From NCBI GenBank assembly GCA_038148755.1, contig JAYQWA010000001.1, positions 124,001 to 188,000 of the forward strand: DNA of 64,000 nucleotides. Reading direction: 5' to 3'. Origin of the DNA: UBA5109 sp038148755 (lineage in GTDB: Bacteria; Pseudomonadota; Gammaproteobacteria; Pseudomonadales; Pseudohongiellaceae). Of this stretch, positions 7,462 to 15,221 are shown in pieces. The first letter of the stretch is position 1. Each line of letters opens with the position of its first letter. The position numbers and the translations under genes were made by a program. The notes beneath the pieces are model-generated. The model did not search any database. It was given only the letters and a program-made list of their open reading frames with translations, and was not told the origin of the DNA.

Positions 7462-8868
7462 TCAGCTGAAAACTACCTGGATATTGGTATTTTCAAGCAG
7501 GCCTTCCTCGCCGAACTCAACACCAAGCGATGACTTTTTCACCCCACCAAAAGGTGCATTAGGCTGGATGCCCCCGTGGCTGTTGATCCAGGCCGTGCCA
7601 CATTCCAAACGCAGGGCAATTTCCTTGGCTTTTGCTTTGTCCTTGGACCAGACGGAGCCGCCCAAACCATTATCAGAGTTGTTGGCGGCGGCAATGGCTT
7701 CTTCAAGGTCAGTATATCGGATTACTGGTAATGCAGGTCCAAATTGCTCCTCGACAATTAAAGGTGCGTCGGCAGGCAGATCAGAAATTATTGTGATTGG
7801 AAAAAACAAGCCTTCGCCAGGTTCGCCACCTAACCAGACTTTACCGATTTTAGCCGCGTCTGCGACAAGACGAGAAACTTTATCGAATTGCATTTGGTTG
7901 TTGACTGGTCCCAGCACACTGCCTTCATCCAGACCATTGCCGATAGGGATGTTTTTAGCAAAATTGGCAAGTTCCTCACAGACGGCATCATGAATACTGT
8001 CGTGGACATAAAGGCGCTTCATGCAGGCACAGGTCTGGCCGGAATTGATAAAGGCTCCCCAGAACAGGCCTTCGGCTATTTCTTTCGGGTCACAGTCAGG
8101 CAGCACGATACCGGCATCGTTGCCGCCCATTTCAAGGGTCAGGCGTTTCATGGTGTTGGCTGCTGTCTGCATGATTTTTTCACCGGTGCCACAGGAGCCG
8201 GTAAAAACGATCTTGCTGATGTCTGGGTGTGAAGCCATCGCAGCACCGATATTGGCAAGTTTGTCGTCTGACGTGACAACGTTAAGTACGCCGGGAGGCA
8301 GAATGTCATTCATGGCCTGAACGGCCTGCAAGGTTGAAAGTGGGGTGTAAGGAGAAGGCTTTATGACGACAGTATTGCCCGCACGAAGGGCAGGAACAAT
8401 ATGCCAGATAGCGATCATAACCGGCCAGTTCCATGGCGTAATCGAGCCCACAACACCAATCGGTTTACGGTGCAGCTCAATATGGGCCTGGTCATCATCC
8501 TGCAGGACTTTTACCGGCAGCTCCAGACTTGCCGTATGTCCCGCCCAGGCCTGTGCGCCACCGAGCTCAAAACGTGAACCAAGTCCGCCAAGAGGTTTGC
8601 CCTGCTCTTTGGTAAGAGTTTGAGCAATATTCTCTGCTTCCTCTCCCAGCTTGGCAGCCAGGGCAGCACAAACTTCTTTTCGCTCTGCATCAGACTTTGC
8701 TGACCAGGCAGGGAAAGCCGCTTTAGCTGCAGCAACAGCAGTATCCAGATCTTCAGTGCTGGCATTGGGGCATTGCGCAACCACTTCGCCGGTTGCGGGA
8801 TTAATTACATCAAATGTGGCTTTAGTTGTGACCTGTTGGCCGCCAATTGTCATGCTGAATTCAGACAT
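7462..8868 (-). CDS. NAD(P)-dependent aldehyde dehydrogenase
   Basis: Soluble 468-residue member of the ALDH superfamily, oxidising an aldehyde to a carboxylate. Key residues are N147 in TPWNWP, K170 in VIKPSPYTPL, the general base E246 in LEMGGND and the nucleophile C280 in NSGQTCACMK; FTGSCGTGEKI is the cofactor loop. It starts at ATG 8868 and diverges from the extradiol dioxygenase genes across a 184-nt regulatory region. That suggests co-regulation and a role in oxidising a semialdehyde from ring cleavage or an aromatic aldehyde. The substrate is inferred from context only. Confidence 0.93.
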   Translation of the reverse strand: MSEFSMTIGGQQVTTKATFDVINPATGEVVAQCPNASTEDLDTAVAAAKAAFPAWSAKSDAERKEVCAALAAKLGEEAENIAQTLTKEQGKPLGGLGSRFELGGAQAWAGHTASLELPVKVLQDDDQAHIELHRKPIGVVGSITPWNWPVMIAIWHIVPALRAGNTVVIKPSPYTPLSTLQAVQAMNDILPPGVLNVVTSDDKLANIGAAMASHPDISKIVFTGSCGTGEKIMQTAANTMKRLTLEMGGNDAGIVLPDCDPKEIAEGLFWGAFINSGQTCACMKRLYVHDSIHDAVCEELANFAKNIPIGNGLDEGSVLGPVNNQMQFDKVSRLVADAAKIGKVWLGGEPGEGLFFPITIISDLPADAPLIVEEQFGPALPVIRYTDLEEAIAAANNSDNGLGGSVWSKDKAKAKEIALRLECGTAWINSHGGIQPNAPFGGVKKSSLGVEFGEEGLLENTNIQVVFS

Positions 8869-8985
8869 TTAGAACCTCTTTTTATATTCTCTGTATTTTC
8901 AAAATCGTGTTAGACAAACAAATCCAGAAAGGCAGTTGCCGCGCTTTTGTTATTGATAATTTGGCGTTAAGCTATGATGCCGTAA

Positions 8986-9007
8986 AATACTAAACATGTT
9001 AAGTATT
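8986..9007. promoter_or_regulatory. 22-bp near-perfect palindrome, candidate operator
   Basis: The 22-mer AATACTAAACATGTTAAGTATT pairs with its own reverse complement at 10 of 11 positions; only one central-arm pair is A/A. It lies in the divergent region between the aldehyde dehydrogenase and LigA-like genes. It overlaps the expected -35 region of a perfect TATAAT 3 nt downstream. That geometry suits a dimeric regulator controlling one or both transcription units. No regulator gene is in the adjacent cluster, so the binding protein is unknown. Confidence 0.6.
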
Positions 9008-9010
9008 CTA

Positions 9011-9016
9011 TATAAT
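9011..9016 (+). promoter_or_regulatory. Candidate -10 element for the extradiol dioxygenase operon
   Basis: TATAAT, a perfect sigma-70 -10 hexamer, lies 36 nt before the LigA-like ATG. No good -35 is present at 16-18 nt spacing (TACTAA at best), and that position is covered by the palindrome. The promoter is therefore likely to depend on an activator or to be blocked by a repressor. AGGAAA about 10 nt before the ATG is the ribosome site. Confidence 0.5.
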
Positions 9017-9052
9017 AACAATTAGCGACCTCTGTACAGGAAAATCTAAAAA

Positions 9053-9388
9053 ATGAGTCTCTATTATTTACAGAAGTTTTTATATGAGCTCAACCGCGAT
9101 GGCGCAGTCAAAGAAAAATATCACAAGGATCCTGAGGCTCTTATTAGCGAATTCGATTTAAGCCCGGAAGAAAGTAAAGCCCTACGCGAAGGTGATATAG
9201 GCTTACTCTACGTGCTTGGTGTTAATGGCCAGATTCTTATGCATTTTGCTGCCTTACTTGGCATTGAATGGTTTGATTATTTAAAAATGATGCGTGAAGG
9301 CGTAGAGAAATATGGCCCTGTTCGTGCCGGGGTCTATACCATGACCGGTGGTGGCAAAAGTTTTGCTGAAGAAGGGGAAGGGAAATGA
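9053..9388 (+). CDS. Class III extradiol dioxygenase small subunit, LigA-like
   Basis: A 111-residue all-helical protein of the LigA type, the alpha subunit that caps the active site of protocatechuate 4,5-dioxygenase-like enzymes. YYLQKFLYELNRDG and the helix FDLSPEESKALREGD are characteristic, as is the Gly-rich C-terminus MTGGGKSF. Its stop overlaps the start of the beta subunit by 4 nt (ATGA at 9385-9388), the usual arrangement for paired subunits and good evidence of translational coupling. The exact aromatic substrate cannot be read from this subunit. Confidence 0.88.
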   Translation: MSLYYLQKFLYELNRDGAVKEKYHKDPEALISEFDLSPEESKALREGDIGLLYVLGVNGQILMHFAALLGIEWFDYLKMMREGVEKYGPVRAGVYTMTGGGKSFAEEGEGK

Positions 9389-10218
9389 GCCTGGTATATG
9401 CCGGTGTTTTGAGTCATGCGCCAGGAATTACAGGTCGCGCTAACCTGGTAAAAAACACCGAAAAACGGGATGAGTTTTACGCCGCATTAGATAAACAAAG
9501 ACAAGAAATTGAAGCAACAGGCGCTGAAGCTTTAATCGTCATTGCGGCCGAACATTTTGCCAATTTCTTCATGAACAATATGCCAGCCTATTGCATTGGT
9601 ATAGGCAGTCAGTATGAAGGCCCTATAGAAGATCCAGACTGGCTGAAAATTAAAAAAACCAAAGTCCCCGGAGCGCCAGATCTTGGAACCCGCTTAACAA
9701 AAGAAGTCATGCAAACGGTCGATACCGCTTATGCTGAAGAATGGAAGTTTGATCATGGCATTATGGTACCGCTGAATTTTCTGACTCCACGTTATGACAT
9801 GCCTGTTATTCCGGTGAACATTAACTGCCAGGGGCCGCCGCTGACACCATTAAACAGAGCCTGGGAATTTGGCAAGGCACTGCGCCGGGCCTGTGATTCA
9901 GTGCCGGAAAAAATCGCTTTGGTAGGAACCGGAGGCATTTCGCATTGGCCGGCAACCCCGGATTCTGGAAAAATCAATGAAGCCTGGGACAGAGAATTTC
10001 TCGATCGTTTAATGCGTAACGATAAAGAGGCCTTACTCAGTTATAGAGATGAAGCGGTTTACCAGGAAGCAGGGCAAGGCGGCTTTGAAATCCGAACCTA
10101 TATTACGGCTGCTGCTGCGGCCGAAGGAAAAGGCGAGCTGCAGTTTTATACGGCGGAGTTACCCATTTTTGCAGTGGGCTGCACAGTAGCCAAGTTTTCA
10201 ATAAGCGAGGCAGCCTGA
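9385..10218 (+). CDS. Class III extradiol ring-cleavage dioxygenase catalytic subunit, LigB-like
   Basis: Non-haem Fe(II) enzyme that opens a catechol-type ring next to the hydroxyls. The 277-residue protein has the LigB ligand set in order: H11 (LSHAPG), H57 (AAEHFANFF) and E235 (GGFEIRTYI), with catalytic H124 (KFDHGIMVPL) and H187 (GTGGISHWPA). These match the His-His-Glu triad and acid-base histidines known for LigAB. It overlaps the alpha subunit by 4 nt and is followed by an aromatic-acid-type transporter and a Rieske oxygenase. A protocatechuate- or gallate-like substrate is plausible. I cannot distinguish 4,5- from 2,3-cleavage or a different ring substituent. Confidence 0.9.
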   Translation: MSLVYAGVLSHAPGITGRANLVKNTEKRDEFYAALDKQRQEIEATGAEALIVIAAEHFANFFMNNMPAYCIGIGSQYEGPIEDPDWLKIKKTKVPGAPDLGTRLTKEVMQTVDTAYAEEWKFDHGIMVPLNFLTPRYDMPVIPVNINCQGPPLTPLNRAWEFGKALRRACDSVPEKIALVGTGGISHWPATPDSGKINEAWDREFLDRLMRNDKEALLSYRDEAVYQEAGQGGFEIRTYITAAAAAEGKGELQFYTAELPIFAVGCTVAKFSISEAA

Positions 10219-10321
10219 TTGCAAGGCAGTAATAGCTGGTATTAACTGATAACATTAAAAATAAAAAATAACGCTATAACACCAATAACAAGTCCTATAG
10301 GCAGGCCAAGGGGAGCATTTA

Positions 10322-11656
10322 ATGGCAACTATCGCAAATCCAAGCGCTAACTTTGCGGCGGATATTATTGATAATGGCAAAGCCTCAGGCCAGCAAATTC
10401 TGGTTATCGGCTTATGCATGTTTCTGAACATGCTTGATGGCTTCGATATTACCGCCATGTCGATTGTTAATACGGCTGTAGGTTCTGAATTGCAATTAAC
10501 GCCGGACAGATTAGGGCTTATCTCGAGCGCTGCCCTATTTGGGATGGCATGCGGGGCAATGTTTCTGGCGCCACTGTCAGATATTTTCGGACGTCGAACG
10601 GTAATCATCAGCAGTGTCTTGATGGTAAGTATCTCCATCATGCTGACAGCCAATGCAAGTTCACTTACGGCATTTATTCTGTTAAGAATGGTGAGCGGTC
10701 TTGGAGCAGGCGCCATGCTGGCCAGTCAGGCTGCTTTAGCGATTGAGTACAGCCCGGAAAAATATAAAGCGCTGTCAGTTGCACTGGTCACATCAGGCTA
10801 TCCTCTGGGCGCAATGATGACGGCGGTAATAGGTGGCTTTATTATGCCCGAGTTCGGCTGGCGCGGGATGTTCTGGTTTGGTGGTGGACTAACCCTGATT
10901 ATGGGTCTGGTGTCATGGGTTTTTATTCCTGAATCTTTACAGTTTTTGATTGACCGTCGTCCAAAAGGTGCACTCGGAAAAATAAATCGCACATTACAAA
11001 AACTTGGCAAAAGTCATATTGAGGAATTGCCGGATATTGGTGAGTCAAATGATAAAAATGATTCAGCAAATGCGCTGGATAATTTCCAGGATTTATTCAG
11101 AAATGATTACTGGAAGCCAACCCTGACAATATGGGCCAGCTTTTTGCTTTGCTTCAGTACGATGTACTTTTTGATGACTTGGATTCCGGCTTTAATGGAA
11201 TATTCCGGTTTTACTGCGGCAACCGGCCGCACAGCATTTTTTCTGTTTAACCTGGGTGGCGTGCTAGGCATCTGGTTGTTGGGGGCAATATCAACAAAAA
11301 TTAAGCTCAGTAATATTGTCAGTTCCTTTTTGCTGTCATCGGCAGTATTGCTTATTGTGTTTGCCGCTTCGCCAAATCAGGAATTGCTTTTACTCAGCCT
11401 GGTTTTATTCATTGGTATTTTGTTCCAGGGTGGTTTTACCGGCTTATATGCGGTTGCGGCAAAAGTTTACCCGGCGTCATTCAGAAGCACCGGTGTTGGC
11501 TGGGCTATTGGACTCGGCCGGACAGGGGCGGTTATCGGGCCCGGTGTGGCAGGTTTTCTTATCGCGGCGGGCTTTGATATGTCCGCGAATTTTTATATTT
11601 TTTCTGTCCCGACCATACTTGGTGGAATAATCGCCTATCGTTTACATGTACGTTAG
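10322..11656 (+). CDS. MFS transporter, aromatic acid:H+ symporter-like
   Basis: A 444-residue, 12-helix major facilitator. Helix 1 carries LDGFDITAMSIV, the DGFD motif typical of the AAHS group (PcaK, BenK, MhpT relatives), and the helix 2-3 loop has the MFS signature APLSDIFGRRTVI. A charged central loop (about residues 215-255) separates the two halves. AAGGGGAG at 10308-10315 gives a strong ribosome site 6 nt before the ATG. Its position between the ring-cleavage dioxygenase and the Rieske oxygenase suggests uptake of the aromatic acid degraded by this cluster. That is inference; sugar or dicarboxylate transport is less likely given the DGFD motif. Confidence 0.88.
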   Translation: MATIANPSANFAADIIDNGKASGQQILVIGLCMFLNMLDGFDITAMSIVNTAVGSELQLTPDRLGLISSAALFGMACGAMFLAPLSDIFGRRTVIISSVLMVSISIMLTANASSLTAFILLRMVSGLGAGAMLASQAALAIEYSPEKYKALSVALVTSGYPLGAMMTAVIGGFIMPEFGWRGMFWFGGGLTLIMGLVSWVFIPESLQFLIDRRPKGALGKINRTLQKLGKSHIEELPDIGESNDKNDSANALDNFQDLFRNDYWKPTLTIWASFLLCFSTMYFLMTWIPALMEYSGFTAATGRTAFFLFNLGGVLGIWLLGAISTKIKLSNIVSSFLLSSAVLLIVFAASPNQELLLLSLVLFIGILFQGGFTGLYAVAAKVYPASFRSTGVGWAIGLGRTGAVIGPGVAGFLIAAGFDMSANFYIFSVPTILGGIIAYRLHVR

Positions 11657-11700
11657 TTTTAAAAAAGAGACTAATTAGATAGATTATGGAGGAGCGTTAA

Positions 11701-12822
11701 GTGGCTGATAATTTAAATGCTCATAAAAGAATTTTTGTAGAAAACACTTGGTACGCAGCTGCCTGGGAAACAGAAATAGCAGATAGCAATGGCTGCATGG
11801 CCAGAACAATTTGTGAAACGCCACTGGTTATTTTCAAAACGCAGGATCAGGGCTATGTTGCTTTAGATGACAGGTGCTGCCATCGTGCCGCGCCGTTATC
11901 CATCGGGCGCGTTGAGGGTAACTGTATTCGCTGCATGTACCATGGCCTGCTTTATAATAGCAGTGGCAAGGTAACTGAAATTCCCGGACAGTCGAAAATT
12001 CCTGCCACCATGAAAGTCCGGTCTTATCCCCTTTGTTCAAAAGGTGGCATGTTATGGATCTGGATGGGCGATCCGGAGCTGGCCAATGAAGATGATATTT
12101 ATGATTTTGCCCCTTTAAGCCAGCCAGATAAATGGCGCGGATTCGATAAAGGGGATTACCTGCATTACGATGCCAACTGGTTATTGATCGTGGATAACCT
12201 GAGTGACTTTTCCCATGTGGCTTTCGTTCATACCAACACTTTGGGTGGTTCAGAAGATTACGCCTATAACACCATTCCCGAGAACATCCAGAAAATGGAT
12301 GATGGTTTTACCATGGAACGTTGGGATAAAGGCAGCAAGGCAGCGCCCTTTCATGCCAAGGTGATTCCACAGGACGAACTGGATAATCCCTTGGATCGTT
12401 GCAACATAACTTCCATGTTCATCCCCGGCATTTTTTTGATGGAAACCATTTTTGCACCGGCAGGCTGGGATGCTGAAAAAAATGATCGCAGTGTTTGTCG
12501 TGAGTATCGTAACTGCCAATTCATGACACCGGAAACACGCAGCACCACACATTTCTTCTGGGATTATCTGCATGGATTTGATCTCGACAATCCTGACATT
12601 TCCAAATCGCTTAAAGCGTCTTTGCTTGAAGGCTTTATGGAAGATAAATTGTTTATCGAAGAGCAGCAGAAATTGTTGCAGGATAGCCCCGACTTCGTTC
12701 CACGATTTATCGAAGCGGATGAAGCCTTTGCACATTTTCGTCGCATCTGGGAGCACAAACTAAGGGCAGAGAATGAAGCAAACCCGCTTGTGATCAAAGA
12801 TAATAAAAAACGAATTCTTTAA
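11701..12822 (+). CDS. Rieske non-haem iron oxygenase, VanA/DdmC-like
   Basis: Terminal oxygenase of a ring-hydroxylating or O-demethylating system. The 373-residue protein has an N-terminal Rieske domain with C59/H61 (DRCCHRAAPLS) and C78/H81 (CMYHGLLY). The catalytic domain follows, with bridging D169 and iron ligands H172 and H177 in NLSDFSHVAFVH. The distal EDKLFIEEQQK segment supplies the acidic iron ligand in vanillate and dicamba demethylases. The start is GTG, supported by GGAGGAG (11688-11694) 6 nt upstream. No ferredoxin or reductase partner is encoded nearby; the flavoprotein immediately downstream is the only redox candidate. O-demethylation upstream of LigAB ring cleavage is my inference. 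Confidence 0.92.
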   Translation: MADNLNAHKRIFVENTWYAAAWETEIADSNGCMARTICETPLVIFKTQDQGYVALDDRCCHRAAPLSIGRVEGNCIRCMYHGLLYNSSGKVTEIPGQSKIPATMKVRSYPLCSKGGMLWIWMGDPELANEDDIYDFAPLSQPDKWRGFDKGDYLHYDANWLLIVDNLSDFSHVAFVHTNTLGGSEDYAYNTIPENIQKMDDGFTMERWDKGSKAAPFHAKVIPQDELDNPLDRCNITSMFIPGIFLMETIFAPAGWDAEKNDRSVCREYRNCQFMTPETRSTTHFFWDYLHGFDLDNPDISKSLKASLLEGFMEDKLFIEEQQKLLQDSPDFVPRFIEADEAFAHFRRIWEHKLRAENEANPLVIKDNKKRIL

Positions 12823-12850
12823 CGCAAGAATCGAAAGACAGGAACTTTTC

Positions 12851-13492
12851 ATGACTCAGGATCAACGTTTTTCTGAATTTAGGGATGTCATCAGCTCTTT
12901 TGATCAGGTAAGAGAGATAATGGGCGATGTTCATCATTCAATTGAGGCAAAAGTCATCGATAGGCTGGATGATATCTGTACTTCATATATTGCCGCCTCT
13001 CCTTTTATCATTATGGCTTCCGCTGGTGACAGCCATATTGAAGTTTCTCCTAAGGGTGACCCTAACGGATTTGTAAAAGTACTGGATGAAAAACATTTGG
13101 CTATACCGGAAAGGCCAGGAAACAGAAGAGCGGACAGTTATAAAAATATTCTGGAAAACCCGCAATTGGGATTGATCTTTCTTATTCCCGGGAAAATGGA
13201 AACTTTGCGCGTCAGTGGTGAAGCCAGAATAGTACGCGACCTAGCATTGAGGGAATCCATGGCGCTCAATGGCCGAGTCCCTGAGTTCGCTGTCGTGTTG
13301 TATGTAGAGCGAGCGCTTGTACATTGTCCGAAATGTATAGTCCGTTCCTATTTATGGCAACCGGAAAAATGGCAGGATCATTCGCACCTGGCCAATATCA
13401 GTGAAACTTATATTCAACATGCAAAACTCAGCATGAGTGAAGCAGAATTCGACCAGTTAGCTGAAGAAAAAGGCTGGAAAGAACTTTATTAA
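12851..13492 (+). CDS. PPOX-type FMN-binding protein (pyridoxamine phosphate oxidase fold)
   Basis: A 213-residue protein of the split-barrel PNPOx-like superfamily. FIIMASAGDSHIEVSPKGDPNGFVKV is the flavin-binding strand-loop, followed by LAIPERPGNRRADSYKNIL and GLIFLIPGKMETLRVSGEA, all conserved in the MSMEG_1061/TIGR04025-type group. The C-terminus contains ALVHCPKCIVRSYLW. It begins 28 nt after the Rieske oxygenase on the same strand and ends the plus-strand cluster. A reductase or flavin-dependent step in aromatic degradation is possible but unproven. The family is broad and mostly uncharacterised. Confidence 0.82.
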   Translation: MTQDQRFSEFRDVISSFDQVREIMGDVHHSIEAKVIDRLDDICTSYIAASPFIIMASAGDSHIEVSPKGDPNGFVKVLDEKHLAIPERPGNRRADSYKNILENPQLGLIFLIPGKMETLRVSGEARIVRDLALRESMALNGRVPEFAVVLYVERALVHCPKCIVRSYLWQPEKWQDHSHLANISETYIQHAKLSMSEAEFDQLAEEKGWKELY

Positions 13493-13544
13493 AATCAGGC
13501 CTTGCCCGAAAAATATCTTATATCAATGCAGCTGCTTTATTAGT

Positions 13545-13829
13545 TTAAATAGTTATAAAGGTTAAAAATAAGCCTGAAACAAAAACGAGCGCCAGGCAGA
13601 TTGAGTAAGCCGGGAAAAGCATAAGTAATTTAAATGAAGTCATCAATGCGCCGGGTTTAAACAGTAATGGAATGATGCTTTGCCAGATTTTTGAATCCAG
13701 GCTGTAGATGACATTTAATATTTAATGCACAAACTGCCAGACCGATGAAATTTTAACATCCATTGACTGGCCACATACCGGGCAGAACTTGGTGTCGCTT
13801 TCTTTGCCGCAATTAAGACATGCTTTCAT
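13545..13829 (-). pseudogene. Zinc-ribbon plus membrane (DUF3667-like) gene with in-frame TAA
   Basis: This 363-bp stretch looks empty, but the minus strand from ATG 13829 reads a zinc ribbon, CLNCG..FCPVCG (C4, C7, C16, C19), for 35 codons up to TAA at 13722-13724. The same frame then stays open for another 58 codons to TAA at 13545-13547. The second part reads LDSKIWQSIIPLLFKPGALM, then a strongly hydrophobic segment. Zinc ribbon followed by a LDxxxxxTlxxLLxxPG block is the layout I know for DUF3667 membrane proteins, which are longer. One nonsense codon and a shortened tail suggest a decaying gene. A genuine 35-residue zinc-ribbon peptide is the alternative. Confidence 0.55.
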
Positions 13830-13855
13830 AGTTAACAATCAAACAGAAAGAATTA

Positions 13856-15202
13856 TTATTTTTGTAGTATCTGCTCTATTTTAATTGCTGCATCCATCAG
13901 CGCCCTGTCTTCTCCATAGGGGCCTGCCAGTTCGAGGCCGACAGTCAAACCATTTTCTGTAAAGCCGGCAGGCAAAGTAAGAGCCGGCAGGCCAAACAGG
14001 CTTGCAGGATTGGTATTGTTTTTAACTGTCGCAAAAGTTGATACGCTTTCACCGTTCAGTATTAGCATGTCAGATTCTTCATCAATTGATCTTGCTGTCA
14101 CCGGCACAGTCGGATAGATCATCGCGCCAATATTCTGCTCCATGTAAAAGTTAGAAAGTTCTAACATCAATTCATCACGCAACACCAAAGCCTGCTCGTA
14201 AGCTTCGCGGGGAACGGGTTCAGAAAGAATAAACTCAAGAGTGGCTAGCACATCCTGGCTGGCAATTTGTGCAACCAAAGCTTCCAGTGTCAGTTGCGGG
14301 TAATAAGCCTGCAGATAAGCTCTAAGATCACCCAGGGCTTCATAAATAACAATCGTATCGCTGGTGGCTGCAGCCTGTTCAACAAGGCTTGCAACGTCTA
14401 CCTCTACCAACTCAATGTCACTAGTATCCAGTTCTTCCAATGCTGTTTGTACAAGTGCGGCAACATCCGCTTCCAGATTCTCATAAAAATAGCCGCGCGG
14501 GATACCGATTCTTAATATAGCGTCATTTGAACCCTCAGCGCTGTTATTTCCAGTGAGGATGTCATCAATTGCAGAAAGTAATTCAGCACTGTTTGCCATC
14601 AGGCCGATAGTGTCATGTGTATGGGATAAAGGTGTCACTGCTTCTGAAGGATAACGTCCGGGTGAAGGGCGAAAACCGACAACGCCATTCAGTGCTGCAG
14701 GAATACGGCATGAACCGCCGGTATCGGTACACAAGCCCCAGTCCACCAGACCGCTTGCTATAGCAACCGCTGTGCCACCACTACTGCCACCAGCAAAACG
14801 CTCCGGGTCATGGTAATTACGTACGGCACCAAAAGCGGCATTATTGCTGGTTATACCAAAAGCCAGTTCATGCATATTGGTTTTTGCCAACGGGATAGCC
14901 CCGGCATCAATCAGTCGCTCCACAACAGTATTGTGTTCTGCTGGAATAAAATCACTAAGCCCAGGCGTTCCTGCCGTATTGGCAACACCGGCAAGATGAA
15001 TGTTGTCTTTAATCACAAAATAAGGGCTGATGACACCAAAGCTTTCAGCATTGGAGGATGGAAACTGGCCTGCTGAAACTTCAGAGATCAGGGCATTTAA
15101 AGATGTCAGGGATTTCATGTCTGCAGTTTCCTGTGAGTTATCAGTACAAGCCACTATCACAAATAGGCAGGCTAGAAAGAATGCAATATTTTTTAGTTGC
15201 AA
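13856..15202 (-). CDS. Amidase-signature family lipoprotein
   Basis: Ser-cisSer-Lys hydrolase acting on amide bonds, about 448 residues. I place the start at TTG 15202, preceded by AAGGTGA at a good distance; the longer frame to 15295 would overlap the upstream gene. This start gives a lipoprotein signal with a lipobox ending IVAC followed by TDNS. Catalytic elements are the Lys in VIKDNIHLAG, the Gly/Ser-rich FAGGSSGGTAVA and the nucleophile region TDTGGSCRIPAALNGVVGFRP. Envelope-anchored amidases are less usual than cytosolic GatA-type enzymes. It lies 19 nt after the quinoprotein dehydrogenase and is likely cotranscribed. The substrate is unknown. Confidence 0.88.
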   Translation of the reverse strand: MQLKNIAFFLACLFVIVACTDNSQETADMKSLTSLNALISEVSAGQFPSSNAESFGVISPYFVIKDNIHLAGVANTAGTPGLSDFIPAEHNTVVERLIDAGAIPLAKTNMHELAFGITSNNAAFGAVRNYHDPERFAGGSSGGTAVAIASGLVDWGLCTDTGGSCRIPAALNGVVGFRPSPGRYPSEAVTPLSHTHDTIGLMANSAELLSAIDDILTGNNSAEGSNDAILRIGIPRGYFYENLEADVAALVQTALEELDTSDIELVEVDVASLVEQAAATSDTIVIYEALGDLRAYLQAYYPQLTLEALVAQIASQDVLATLEFILSEPVPREAYEQALVLRDELMLELSNFYMEQNIGAMIYPTVPVTARSIDEESDMLILNGESVSTFATVKNNTNPASLFGLPALTLPAGFTENGLTVGLELAGPYGEDRALMDAAIKIEQILQK

Positions 15203-15221
15203 ATTATCACCTTGTATTTTG

